A stretch of DNA of 64,000 nucleotides from Crossiella sp. S99.2 (GTDB lineage Bacteria > Actinomycetota > Actinomycetes > Mycobacteriales > Pseudonocardiaceae): positions 1 to 64,000 of the forward strand of contig NZ_JALMDK010000006.1 of NCBI RefSeq assembly GCF_023094165.1. The letters are read 5' to 3'. A model generated the notes under the pieces. It searched no databases, had not been told where the DNA came from, and saw nothing but the letters and a program-made list of their open reading frames with translations. The translations under genes were made by a program, and so were the position numbers. Positions 53,809 to 61,723 of this stretch are shown here, piece by piece (the stretch's first letter is position 1; each line of letters starts with the position of its first letter).

Positions 53809-54852
53809 TCAGCGCACCTGCACGTCCTGCACCTCGACCCCGGTCAGCGAGCGCACGAAGCTGGCCCCCAGCGCCGAGGACGGCGTGTGCGCCCCGCTGG
53901 GCACCTCGCCGGAGCGGACCCGCTGCACCGCCCGCACCACCGCGTCCGCGGTCAGCTCATAGCCCTCCGGCGCGATCAGGGTCCGGCTCACCGTGCGCCC
54001 GTCCGCGTCCCGCACCTGCCCCCACACCTCCGAGCGGGCGCCGGCCCGCGCGGCCTCGTCCGGGCCGGAGACCCGGTTGGCCAGCGCGGTCAGCCCCTTG
54101 CGCACCAGGTCGGTGCGCAGCAGCGGCAGCACGTAGCGCTGGGCCCGGAACAGCGGCGCGGGCACGCCGAGCGCGGCGTAGACGACGATGTTGGGGATGC
54201 CGGTGGAGCGGTAGGCGGTGCTCACATCGCCCCACGGGATGGAGATGACCTCCCGGCGCTTGCCGGGGAAGTCCACCGAACGCACCCGCCAGCCCGGCGA
54301 GACCTCGCGGATCTTCCCGTCGATCCGGGCCCGGCCGCCCTGGCCGAGTGATTCCACCGCGGTCCGCAGCGTGCCCGCGCTGGCACTGGCCATCCCGGCG
54401 AAGGCGAGTTCCAGGTGGGTGGCGCCCGGCAGGTCGGCGGCCAGCATGGCGGCCAGGCAGTCGGTGGGCACCACGTCGAACCCGGCGCCGGGCAGCAGCA
54501 CGATCCCGGCCGCCTCGGCCTCGGCGGAGCGGCGCGCGATCTGCTCGAACACGTCGATCTCGCCGGTGATGTCCAGGTAGTGCACCTTGGCGTCCAGGCA
54601 GGCCTGCACCATGGGGGCCGCGGTGGCCGAGAACGGCCCGGCGCAGTGCGCCACGGCGTCGATGTCGGCGAGGTGGTCGGTGATCCGCTCGTCGAGCCCG
54701 AAGATCCGGTACGGCAACCCCAGCCGCTGCGCCAGCGGCACGACCTTCTCCGCCGCCCGCCCCGCCAGCACCGGCCGCTCGCCCCGGCGCACCGCCAACT
54801 CCGCGATCAGCGTCCCCGTGTAGCCGTTGGCCCCGTACACCATCCACGTCAT
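53809..54852 (-). CDS. Saccharopine dehydrogenase-like NAD(P)-binding reductase
   Basis: 347 residues from ATG 54852 (a start 12 bases upstream is possible). N-terminal Rossmann motif VYGANGYTGTLIAELA, then AEKVVPLAQRLGLPYRIFG, and DAVAHCAGPFSATAAPMVQACLDAKVHYLDITGEI, as in the trans-acting enoyl reductase / saccharopine dehydrogenase-like family. VLLPGAGFDVVPTDCLAAML follows. The fold is secure; the substrate could be an acyl chain or amino-acid derivative and is unknown. Alone on its strand between two terminators. Confidence 0.87.
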   Translation of the reverse strand: MTWMVYGANGYTGTLIAELAVRRGERPVLAGRAAEKVVPLAQRLGLPYRIFGLDERITDHLADIDAVAHCAGPFSATAAPMVQACLDAKVHYLDITGEIDVFEQIARRSAEAEAAGIVLLPGAGFDVVPTDCLAAMLAADLPGATHLELAFAGMASASAGTLRTAVESLGQGGRARIDGKIREVSPGWRVRSVDFPGKRREVISIPWGDVSTAYRSTGIPNIVVYAALGVPAPLFRAQRYVLPLLRTDLVRKGLTALANRVSGPDEAARAGARSEVWGQVRDADGRTVSRTLIAPEGYELTADAVVRAVQRVRSGEVPSGAHTPSSALGASFVRSLTGVEVQDVQVR

Positions 54853-54925
54853 GCCCAAGAGCATGCCGAATTCGAACTGGAGTTACCAGGGGGTAGGTAT
54901 CCGCCACGCCCCCCGGGAGACCTGC

Positions 54926-54965
54926 CGCGGCCCGGACAGGTGAGGGGACGCCTGTCCGGGCCGCG
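54926..54965. terminator. Hairpin terminator of the ESX-like operon
   Basis: A perfect 15-bp stem, CGCGGCCCGGACAGG with CCTGTCCGGGCCGCG, around a 10-base loop. It lies about 110 bases past the EspG stop on the minus strand and upstream of the reductase gene. Confidence 0.7.
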
Positions 54966-55073
54966 TGCAGGGATTCGCCAGTTGGTCTGTGTGCCCCCCG
55001 CGGCGATAAAGGGACATCCAGACCAGGAACCCATGACGCGGCGACAGATGTGACCTGCGGAACATCCCACCGC

Positions 55074-55865
55074 TCAGTTCGCGGTGCTCGCCACCAGCTC
55101 GCTGAACCGCTCCACCAGCTGCGCCCGCCCACCGGGCGCGACCAGGCCCCACTCCGGCCCGTCCGAGCCCGCGGGCAGGTAGGTGACGTACCGCCCGCCC
55201 GCGACGTCGAAGTAGTCCACCGGGGCGCCACTGACCTGCCGCCGCCCGTGCCGGTCCCGCCCGGCGGCCCGGAACTGCCCAGCACCCAGGCGAGGCTCGG
55301 CGAGCAACCGCCGCACCCGGTCCAGCTCGGCCCCCCGCCCGGCTCCGGCCGCGGACCGCTGCAGGTACCCGCCCCCGTCCTCCTCCGGCCGCCGGTGCCC
55401 ACCCCCGTGCAGATCCGCCACCGGCACCGAGTAGGTCGGAATCCGCAACGGCTTCGCCTCCGGCAACACCCCCGCCACCGCGGGCGCCAGTTCCCTGGCG
55501 TCGATCGGCTGGAGGTGCAACTGCTCCTCGGCCAGCACCGCCAGCAGCCCGTCCCGCCCACTGGCCACCGCGAGCACCGACCGGGTCGGCGCCCCCGGCT
55601 CAGGCATGAACCACCCGTACAACTCCCGGTGCGCCCGCGCGATGAGCTGCATGGCCGCCTTCAGATCCGGATGCACCCGCCGCCCATCGAACAACCCGGC
55701 CTGGTTCAACTCCGCCAGCGCGGGCCGAGCCACCGCCAACCGCTCGGCCATGGTCGCTCCCGGCGAGTGCGTGAGCAGCGCGTTGTGCTTGTCCCCGATC
55801 TCCTCGGCCTCCCAGACCAGGTCGTAGGCGAGCGCCGACAACGTGACAGCGGAACGCAACATCAC
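55074..55865 (-). CDS. EspG-family ESX secretion chaperone
   Basis: 263 residues from GTG 55865, or one residue fewer from the adjacent ATG 55862. Pattern LVWEAEEIGDKHNALL, ELNQAGLFDGRRVHPDLKAAMQLIARAHRELYGWFM and VASGRDGLLAVLAEEQLHLQPI matches the EspG family. EspG binds PE/PPE-type substrates in the cytosol and delivers them to the ESX ATPase. The sequence after residue 150 is less conserved. It follows directly on the PPE-like gene (TAG/GTG overlapping by one base), its presumed client. Confidence 0.85.
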   Translation of the reverse strand: MMLRSAVTLSALAYDLVWEAEEIGDKHNALLTHSPGATMAERLAVARPALAELNQAGLFDGRRVHPDLKAAMQLIARAHRELYGWFMPEPGAPTRSVLAVASGRDGLLAVLAEEQLHLQPIDARELAPAVAGVLPEAKPLRIPTYSVPVADLHGGGHRRPEEDGGGYLQRSAAGAGRGAELDRVRRLLAEPRLGAGQFRAAGRDRHGRRQVSGAPVDYFDVAGGRYVTYLPAGSDGPEWGLVAPGGRAQLVERFSELVASTAN

Positions 55866-57118
55866 TACTCGCCGATCACCGGCGGCGCCACGGACCGGTG
55901 GTCCCCGAAGATGTCCTCGGTCTCCATCAGGAACGAGGCCCGCTCATGCTCCTCGTCCTCCTCCTTGCGCCCGGCCCCCGCGCCACCCATGGGCATCCCA
56001 CCCATCCCCGGCGCGCCGGCCCGCCCAGCCACCCTGCCGCCGGCAGGCCCAAACCCACCGCCACCGGTACGCCCAACCCCAGCACTCCCCCCGGCGCCAA
56101 GCCCGCCACCGGCACCGCCACCAGGCCCAAACCCACCAGCCACGGCCCCACCAAAGCCACCACCGGCCCCACCGGAGTAACCACCCCCGCCGCCACCACC
56201 GGTGCCACCACCGGAAATCGGCACCTCATTGGAGACGTACCCAGCGGACCCGGTCTGATCCCGAGGCGGATAAGCAGGCCCAGTCCCCACCACGGGAATC
56301 TCAGCCGACCCACCACCAGCCCCACCACCACTGCCGACACCACCGCCGGTACCGCCACTCCCGACGCCACCGCCGCCAGCCCCGCCGCCGTAGCCCCCAC
56401 CGCCGCCACCGCCGCCGAACTGCCCGTACCCGCCGCCAAGACCGCCACCGCCGCCCCGGCCACCCTCAAATCCGCCGCCACCACCGGGCCCACCCGGACC
56501 ACCGGGCCCAGGCTTGACCACGGAGACGTCGCCACTGACCTCCGGCGGCGTCAACCAGGTCGGCAGGGATTTCACGTTGTCCTCGGTCCGCACCCCATAA
56601 CCGGCATAAACCCGCTGATTGTCACCGGTGTCGGCCTTGAACTTGTCGATTTCCCGATCGAGATCGGTGGTGAACGGATTCAACTTGTTGCCGAGATTGT
56701 TCTGCGGCGGATTCTCCGGCACCGGCTTCAACTGGTTCTTACACCCATGCCAGTCAGTACCTTGCTGCCCAACGGCTTTGGCGGTGTTCCCCGCCATCTG
56801 CTTGGCGTGATCGGCGAAAGCGGCCAGCGGACTGATCTGCTGCCGCGCCGCATCGGCCGCCTTGCCTTCCCAGACCCCGTGCGAGTCCCGGAGCACCTTC
56901 TCCGCGAGATCCCGTGCCTCGTCGTACCCCTTGCCCACCTTGTCCCAGGCGAGCTGGATCGGCGAGATACCGGACCCTGGTCCCTTGCCTTCCTGGAACC
57001 ACTTGTAGATCTGATCCCCACGAATGCCCTCGGGCCGCGGTGTGTCCGACGGCCACAGGTTGATCCCGAGCATCGCCGCACCACCCGCGCCGACCGCGAT
57101 CAGCAATGGCAGAGGCAT
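55865..57118 (-). CDS. PPE-like ESX substrate with glycine-rich C-terminus
   Basis: 417 residues from ATG 57118 (GGGGGGAAGG just upstream). Residues about 30-165 form the helical WXG/PPE-like part, with a central SHGVWEGKAADAA turn. Residues about 195-385 are almost pure glycine with Tyr, Phe, Ser and Pro. The end EEDEEHERASFLMETEDIFGD is a conserved C-terminal tag I associate with this actinobacterial group. A probable secreted or wall-associated protein. Glycine-rich DNA makes the frame robust to errors but copy number variable. Coupled by TAATG to the lipoprotein upstream. Confidence 0.8.
   Translation of the reverse strand: MPLPLLIAVGAGGAAMLGINLWPSDTPRPEGIRGDQIYKWFQEGKGPGSGISPIQLAWDKVGKGYDEARDLAEKVLRDSHGVWEGKAADAARQQISPLAAFADHAKQMAGNTAKAVGQQGTDWHGCKNQLKPVPENPPQNNLGNKLNPFTTDLDREIDKFKADTGDNQRVYAGYGVRTEDNVKSLPTWLTPPEVSGDVSVVKPGPGGPGGPGGGGGFEGGRGGGGGLGGGYGQFGGGGGGGGYGGGAGGGGVGSGGTGGGVGSGGGAGGGSAEIPVVGTGPAYPPRDQTGSAGYVSNEVPISGGGTGGGGGGGYSGGAGGGFGGAVAGGFGPGGGAGGGLGAGGSAGVGRTGGGGFGPAGGRVAGRAGAPGMGGMPMGGAGAGRKEEDEEHERASFLMETEDIFGDHRSVAPPVIGE
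56015..56520. repeat. Low-complexity glycine-codon tract
   Basis: About 500 bases of short imperfect CCACCG/GCCACC-type units, coding on the minus strand for the polyglycine part of the PPE-like protein. Confidence 0.7.
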
Positions 57119-57735
57119 TACCTTCCCCCCTTCAACGTGGCGATCACCATCTCGCCAATCCCGATTGCCCGCGGGCACGGGTTCGCGTAGTCCGCCGCCC
57201 CCACGGTCAGTTGGACCTGAACCGCGACCACGGTCTTCTGCGCGGTGCCCATCTCCAACCGGCACAGTCCCTTGCTCCGGGCATCCGCGTCCATCGCGAC
57301 GACCGAGGGGTAACCACCGACCTGGCCCGGCTCCCACACCTTGAAGTTGTTCTTGCGCGCGTAGAGCTGGGCGATCCCACCGAGCTGGTTGTTCACCGTG
57401 ATCGAGAAGTGGTTCTTCACCGGAGTATCGCTTGCCAGCCAACGACATGAGGGGCCGAGCGGACTCTCCCGGACCTCTCCCCGCGCACCTCCCCCGACCT
57501 CACTCGCCTGCTCCGTGCTCAGCATCGAGCACGGACTACCGGCGATCCGAGTGGTGTCCAGCTCGGGCTGCGGAATGGTGGGAGCATCGTTCGGCGCCGA
57601 ACTCGCCGAGCTGGCGGCACTGCTGGTCGGCGCTGTGGTGGCCGGTGCGGGCGTGGCACCACAACCTGCCAGCGCAACTCCGGCAAGCAGTCCGAACGCG
57701 GCCATCACACTTGTTCCCAGGCGAGTCACAGTCAT
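57118..57735 (-). CDS. DUF3558-type lipoprotein
   Basis: 205 residues. Signal peptide with lipobox LAGC at Cys25, a Ser/Ala/Pro/Thr linker (about 28-55), then a compact domain with RIAGSPCSMLSTEQASEVGGG and GPSCRWLA. FSITVNNQLGGIAQLYA and ADYANPCPRAIGIGEMVIATL follow. The two Cys pairs are typical of DUF3558 lipoproteins that accompany ESX-type gene sets. Function unknown. ATGA overlap with the WXG-like gene ahead. Confidence 0.85.
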   Translation of the reverse strand: MTVTRLGTSVMAAFGLLAGVALAGCGATPAPATTAPTSSAASSASSAPNDAPTIPQPELDTTRIAGSPCSMLSTEQASEVGGGARGEVRESPLGPSCRWLASDTPVKNHFSITVNNQLGGIAQLYARKNNFKVWEPGQVGGYPSVVAMDADARSKGLCRLEMGTAQKTVVAVQVQLTVGAADYANPCPRAIGIGEMVIATLKGGR

Positions 57736-58097
57736 CCCTTGGGCTTGAAGTTGGTCTGGTTTGCGCCTTCGGTCCCGGCGTACTGGTCACGGGCGGCCGT
57801 CAGCTTCTGAACCAGCGTATCGACGGCCTCGCCATAGGCACGATTGGCCAGAGTGTGCGTGCCGTCCTTCTCCTGAATCGTGCGCTCGATGATCTGGCGC
57901 ACGGCACCCCGGCTGAAGTCCTCCTCGCTGGGCGGATTCGCCATGGCGTTGGTCTCCATCGCCAGGGTGTTGATCTCATCGATCTTGGCCCGGACCGACT
58001 TCAGCCCGGCGATCAGGTTGTCCAGTTGTGCCACGTCGACCGTGAACTTCGAACCCCCGCCGAAGTCGATCGACACCTTGGTCTCCCGTGGAGCCAT
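57732..58097 (-). CDS. WXG100-superfamily-like small ESX protein
   Basis: 121 residues from ATG 58097, with GGGGG seven bases upstream. Helical hairpin pattern: VDVAQLDNLIAGLKSVRAKIDEINTLAMETNAMANPPSEEDFSRGAVRQIIERTIQEKDGTHTLANRAYGEAVDTLVQKLTAARDQYAG. There is no WXG at the turn (NPPSEEDFSRG instead), so it is a distant member. First gene of the ESX-like operon. Co-secretion with the PPE-like protein is likely but inferred. Confidence 0.75.
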   Translation of the reverse strand: MAPRETKVSIDFGGGSKFTVDVAQLDNLIAGLKSVRAKIDEINTLAMETNAMANPPSEEDFSRGAVRQIIERTIQEKDGTHTLANRAYGEAVDTLVQKLTAARDQYAGTEGANQTNFKPKG

Positions 58098-58135
58098 GGC
58101 AAATCCCCCCATCCCCTGGAAAATCTCCCCAACGG

Positions 58136-58176
58136 ACAGTAACGCGATCACGACGGCGTCACGACCGGTTCGTGAC
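58136..58176 (-). promoter_or_regulatory. Promoter and palindrome of the ESX-like operon
   Basis: A -10-like TACTGT (complement of 58136-58141) and, 17 bases upstream on the minus strand, TCGTGA at 58159-58164. The latter lies in a 19-bp inverted repeat with arms GTCACGA (58158-58164) and TCGTGAC (58170-58176). A repressor or activator bound there would control the operon (inference). Confidence 0.45.
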
Positions 58177-58249
58177 CAATCCACACGTATTCGCGATCAC
58201 ATCACCCGAATGGCGGCTGGCCCCCTAAGTAGTAACACTGACCGAACTC

Positions 58250-58287
58250 AAAAAAAGCCCGTAGCCAGCGAAAACGTGACTACGGGC
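58250..58287 (-). terminator. Rho-independent terminator of the HTH-protein gene
   Basis: Arms CTACGGGC (58287-58280, complement) and GCCCGTAG (58264-58257, complement) form an 8-bp perfect stem, followed on the minus strand by seven U (complement of 58256-58250). A classic intrinsic terminator, unusual for this high-GC DNA. Confidence 0.85.
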
Positions 58288-58325
58288 AGTGGTGGGCGCG
58301 GTGGTGTCGATTTCGCGGAGTCGCC

Positions 58326-58362
58326 GGGTGGGGACCGGCCCGCACGGAGCCGGTCCCCACCC
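58326..58362. terminator. Second strong hairpin directly after the HTH-protein stop
   Basis: A perfect 14-bp stem, GGGTGGGGACCGGC with GCCGGTCCCCACCC, 9-base loop. An extra GGTCCCCACCC copy (58363-58373) follows. It stands 12 bases past the stop and 38 bases before the U-tract terminator. Confidence 0.6.
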
Positions 58363-58374
58363 GGTCCCCACCCG

Positions 58375-59472
58375 TCACCACACCATCGACAGCACCACCA
58401 CGGCGAGCAGGATCCCGGCCACCAGGCCGCGCAGGCCCCAGCACAGGTTGGCGCGGGTGGGCCGGGGATGGAGTGGGAGCAGGCCCGACAGCAGTACGGG
58501 CAGCCGAGCGGAGGCACCGGTGGGTGTTGGTGGGGCGGTGGCGGTCGGGTCGACCGGCGGCAGTGGGTTGCCGGCAGCCGGGTCGAGGGCCTCCGGTGGT
58601 TGCCGGGGTGCGGGCGGCAGGCAGGGCGGGGCCGGGTCGGTTTCCTCCGGTTCCGCTGCCACGACCTCGGCGGGTGGCAGCTGGGACAGGGTCTGGCGGA
58701 GTGTGATCCAGTCGTCGATCAGTGGTTGTGGGGCGCCGAAGGCGGTCAGCATGCCCATGGGGTGCTGATCCTTGGGCAGCCGGAGTTCCTTGGGGGATTT
58801 CGCCGGGACGCAGTGGCTGCGGATGGTGGTGAAGGCCACGGGGTAGCCGGCGACCGCGGCCCGCAGTTCCAGGTCCCGGAAGCTCACGCCGACCGCCTTC
58901 TTGATCGCCATCATGGCCGCGCGGAACTGGGCGATGCTGCGCACGGATTCGGGTCGCGGCCAGGTGGCGACGTTGACCCTGGGTTCCATCGGCGGTGCGA
59001 TCCGGCCGCTGAGCCTGCGCACCTCGGCGACCCTGGAGCGGATCGCCTCGGCCTGTTCGATCTCGGGGTCTGGGCGGGGCGCCGGCGCGCTGAAGTTGTC
59101 CGGGTGCTCGATGTCCTTCCGGTAGTCGCGCAGGTACTGGGCCTCGAACTCGGCCTCGGCCGTCGGCAGGGCGATCTCGGCCGCTGCACGCACGGTGGTC
59201 CGCTCCGCGCCGCCGCGGAACAGTTCACCGACCTGCCGCCGGAGTTCGTCCTCATCCGGCACCAGGTCGAAGTAGGCCTCCAGCACCCGCCAGGTCGGCG
59301 CGGACACGCCGAACTCGATCTCGTCGATGAGCTGGACCGGGGTGTCCGCGAAATCGGCGACCACGTCGGTGCCGACCTGGGCCCGGCGACGCACTCGTTG
59401 CAGCAGCAACCCCAGCTCCTGGGAGCCGAAGGGTGGCGCCTGCCCGCCATTCGGGGTGGCGTTGTCAGTCAT
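58375..59472 (-). CDS. HTH-like protein with C-terminal membrane anchor, function unknown
   Basis: 365 residues. Residues about 15-80 look like an XRE-type HTH module (LGLLLQRVRRRAQVGTDVVADFADTPVQLIDEIEFGVSAPTWRVLEAYFDLV). Residues about 160-235 are a second HTH-like segment (FRAAMMAIKKAVGVSFRDLELRAAVAGYPVAFTTIRSHCVP...LRLPKDQHPMGMLTAFGAPQPLIDDWITLRQTL). A Pro/Ala-rich linker leads to one membrane helix at the very end (GLVAGILLAVVVLSMVW). I recall proteins of this layout in Pseudonocardiales only vaguely, and no function is assigned. A membrane-tethered regulator is possible. The DNA-binding residues are not certain. Confidence 0.72.
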   Translation of the reverse strand: MTDNATPNGGQAPPFGSQELGLLLQRVRRRAQVGTDVVADFADTPVQLIDEIEFGVSAPTWRVLEAYFDLVPDEDELRRQVGELFRGGAERTTVRAAAEIALPTAEAEFEAQYLRDYRKDIEHPDNFSAPAPRPDPEIEQAEAIRSRVAEVRRLSGRIAPPMEPRVNVATWPRPESVRSIAQFRAAMMAIKKAVGVSFRDLELRAAVAGYPVAFTTIRSHCVPAKSPKELRLPKDQHPMGMLTAFGAPQPLIDDWITLRQTLSQLPPAEVVAAEPEETDPAPPCLPPAPRQPPEALDPAAGNPLPPVDPTATAPPTPTGASARLPVLLSGLLPLHPRPTRANLCWGLRGLVAGILLAVVVLSMVW

Positions 59473-59497
59473 TCGTGTTCGGATCTTCCTGTGCTGG

Positions 59498-59710
59498 TCA
59501 GCGCCGGCCGGACAGCGCGGCCGGACCGGGACCGAACCGCTGCGCCAGCTCGGCGCACAGCCCGCCGAGGGCGATCACGATGGTCGCCGCGGTGAGCGGC
59601 GTGGCGCCCAGCGCGGACAACACCGAGGTGCCGGCCAGGGCGATCACCCAGGCCAGCAGGCCCAGCGGCGGCATCGGGGCGTGCCACGGGACGGGCAGTG
59701 ACGGGATCAT
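59498..59710 (-). CDS. Small two-helix membrane protein
   Basis: 70 residues from ATG 59710, preceded by AAAGGAG nine bases upstream. Helices at about 12-28 and 32-50 (LGLLAWVIALAGTSVLSALG; TAATIVIALGGLCAELAQRFG). No family recognised. 25 bases upstream of the HTH-anchor gene on the same strand, so likely co-transcribed. Confidence 0.65.
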   Translation of the reverse strand: MIPSLPVPWHAPMPPLGLLAWVIALAGTSVLSALGATPLTAATIVIALGGLCAELAQRFGPGPAALSGRR

Positions 59711-60226
59711 GATCGAATTGCTCCTTTCCGGCGCATGCAACATGCGCTGTACGCATTACCGACGGCAATGCGTGTCTCGGGAACCGCTTCCCCGGGGCGC
59801 GCTCTCGGGAGCAGGCACCTCGCGCTCCGGGGTCTCGCAGTTGTCGTCATCATGGCCGAATTCCGGGGTTGTGCCAGCCAATACCGGTCATTTCTTGCGG
59901 CTCACGCAAGAACACCACCCGAATGCCGGATACCAAACACGGTAGCCACACCAGCACCCGCCAGCATCACTGGATCGGGTGTTTTCGCAGGTCAAGCAGC
60001 CCGCGAGCAGAATGAACAACGGCGAACGTGCAGGGATGTTCAGCACCGGACCCGGGATACCAGCTGTGCTGCGCCGAGTTGCCGCTGTGGCACGACGAGC
60101 GGCAGATCGGCCGGCGAGAGGACGATCGCCGCATTAGTTGATAGTTGGACGACCGATAACCAATAGGTCAACGCGAACTGGCGGATGAATCGACCGGGAT
60201 TCCGGCCATGGACCGGAGACAACAAA
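59711..60226. promoter_or_regulatory. Intergenic region with clustered inverted repeats, no gene seen
   Basis: About 515 bases upstream of the small membrane protein gene. Two inverted repeats close to that gene share the CGCAT core: GCGCATG/CATGCGC (59731-59747) and ACGCATT/AATGCGT (59751-59773). A third, TTCTTGCG/CGCAAGAA (59892-59912), lies further out. The 15-mer GTTTTCGCAGGTCAA (59981-59995) repeats one in the 36.8-kb intergenic region. Short open frames here lack ribosome-binding sites. Confidence 0.55.
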
Positions 60227-60273
60227 ACCGGCCCGGGTCAGGTGACGACTGAAGTCACCTGACCCGGGCCGGT
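60227..60273. terminator. Long hairpin terminator after tRNA-Val
   Basis: A perfect 20-bp stem (60227-60246 with 60254-60273) around a 7-base loop. On the minus strand its distal side runs into TTTTGTTG, so it terminates transcripts leaving tRNA-Val. Confidence 0.85.
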
Positions 60274-60297
60274 CCGGCTGCCGAGTGGTGTTGCCTG

Positions 60298-60369
60298 TGG
60301 GCACAGTTGGGTTCGAACCAACGACCCCTCGCTTGTAAGGCGAGTGCTCTCCCGCTGAGCTATGCGCCC
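60298..60369 (-). tRNA. tRNA-Val (anticodon TAC)
   Basis: 72 bases on the minus strand. The acceptor stem pairs GGGCGCA with TGTGCCC. The D arm is TAGCTCAGCGGGAGAGCA, the anticodon stem-loop CTCGC-CTTACAA-GCGAG reads TAC (codon GTA), and the T arm is GTTGGTTCGAACCCAAC. CCA is not encoded. Confidence 0.95.
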
Positions 60370-60418
60370 TCGCAGCAGCCCCGAGCCTACCGCCCGGGGC
60401 TCTGCAAGATCATGCGAT

Positions 60419-60883
60419 TCAGCCGATGACCTCGGCCAGCGCCTTCTTCCACGCGGACTGGTCGCGTGCCTCGCCGGGGGCGTTGGTCTCGGCGAAGCGG
60501 ACGGTGCCTTCCTTGTCGATCAGGAAGGTGCCGCGCAGGGCGAAGCCCGCGGTGTCGTTGAAGACGCCGTAGGTCTTGGCGACCTCGCCGTGCGGCCAGA
60601 AGTCCGAGAGCAGCGGGAAGGTGTAACCCTCCTGCTCCGCCCAGGCCTTCAGGCTGAACGGGGTGTCCACGGACACGCCGAGCACCTGTACCGCGTCGTT
60701 CTGGTAGTCCCCGATCTCGTCGCGGACCTGGCACAGCTCGCCCGTGCAGATGCCGCTGAACGCGAACGGGTAGAACACGAGCAGGACGTGCTTCTCACCG
60801 CGGAACGAGGAGAGGGTCACCTTCTCCTTGTTGCTGTCCGGCAGCGTGAAATCCGGGGCCTGCGTACCGACCTCGATCGTCAT
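60419..60883 (-). CDS. ahpE: AhpE-type peroxiredoxin
   Basis: 154 residues. It reduces peroxides by a peroxidatic Cys46 in FYPFAFSGICTGEL (Pro-x-x-x-Thr/Ser-x-x-Cys pattern); a further Cys51 follows five residues on. Other fold marks are PDFTLPDSNKEKVTLSSFRGEK, VLGVSVDTPFSLKAWAEQEGYTFPLLSDFWPHG and FALRGTFLIDKEG. Length and motifs match mycobacterial AhpE (Rv2238c), and the DUF3052 gene and aceE follow as there. Cytosolic. Confidence 0.95.
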   Translation of the reverse strand: MTIEVGTQAPDFTLPDSNKEKVTLSSFRGEKHVLLVFYPFAFSGICTGELCQVRDEIGDYQNDAVQVLGVSVDTPFSLKAWAEQEGYTFPLLSDFWPHGEVAKTYGVFNDTAGFALRGTFLIDKEGTVRFAETNAPGEARDQSAWKKALAEVIG

Positions 60884-60959
60884 CGAGCACTCTCCTGGGA
60901 GTCTGGCTGGCTTCCAGCGAGCCAGCCTAGACCCTCAGGGACTACCCACAGACTTGGTC

Positions 60960-61391
60960 TCAGCGCTTGGGCTTGCCAGCCCGCGCTCCCACCAGACGAG
61001 TCGCTGTCCAGCCCTCCGACACCGACAGTGTCGAGGTGACCGACAGCCCGGCGGTGCTTGACGCGTCGCCGATGTCACTCGGCTCCACGTAGCCCGGCTT
61101 GCCCGTCTTTGGCGTCAGCAGCCAGATCACGCCCTCGTCGGCGAGTGGTGTGATGGCGTCGACAAGGTCGTCGGTGAGATCACCGTCACCCTCTCGCCAC
61201 CAATACAGCACGACGTCGATGACTTCCTGTGCGTCCTCGTCGAGGAGTTCGCCTCCACAGCGCTCCTCCACGGCGGCGCGGATGTCGTCATCAACATCCT
61301 CGTCCCAGCCGAGTTCCTGGACCACCATGTCCGGCTCAATACCGAGCCTCTCGGCGACGCCGACCTTTTCAGCGCCTTCCGCGGCGACCAC
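60960..61391 (-). CDS. DUF3052 family protein
   Basis: 143 residues. GTG 61391 is preferred: GGAGGA sits nine bases before it, and the protein then starts MVAAEGAEK like family members; GTG 61400 is too close. Conserved GIEPDMVVQELGWDEDVDDDIRAAVEERCGGELLDEDAQEVIDVVLYWWREGDGDLTDDLVDAITPLADEGVIWLLTPKTG. Found next to aceE in actinobacteria (Rv2239c region); function unknown. Very acidic, no membrane segment. Confidence 0.88.
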   Translation of the reverse strand: MVAAEGAEKVGVAERLGIEPDMVVQELGWDEDVDDDIRAAVEERCGGELLDEDAQEVIDVVLYWWREGDGDLTDDLVDAITPLADEGVIWLLTPKTGKPGYVEPSDIGDASSTAGLSVTSTLSVSEGWTATRLVGARAGKPKR

Positions 61392-61723
61392 GAGTGTCAC
61401 TCCTCCAACTACGCGAGTGCGGCTGGCCGTACGGCCGCCGCACTGGTGTGTCCAACCGATCCCGGCTAGCGAACACTGCGAGTGCCCACCTGCGCAACTG
61501 CACGCCCCGGGACACGCCGGAATCGCTTCCCAACCGGCGGCATCCGGCTGCCCTCTATCGGACTATTGACAGTTACCGGCCGGTAGCGGTGACGCGCGTG
61601 CGCGCACGCGTAAGGATGGGGGACGATGACACGGCAGCGCCAACGCGTGGGATGCTCCACTGACACCGCGTGGCCGAGAAAGGCTGCCCCGAAACTGACG
61701 ACGAAGCATGGCGAGGAGAACCC
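61392..61723. promoter_or_regulatory. Divergent intergenic region with two palindromes before aceE
   Basis: About 330 bases between the DUF3052 gene and aceE, with no convincing gene. TTGACA at 61566-61571 resembles a -35 box. TACCGGCCGGTA (61574-61585) is a perfect 12-bp palindrome and CGCGTGCGCGCACGCG (61595-61610) a perfect 16-bp one. Both may bind a regulator of aceE. Confidence 0.5.
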
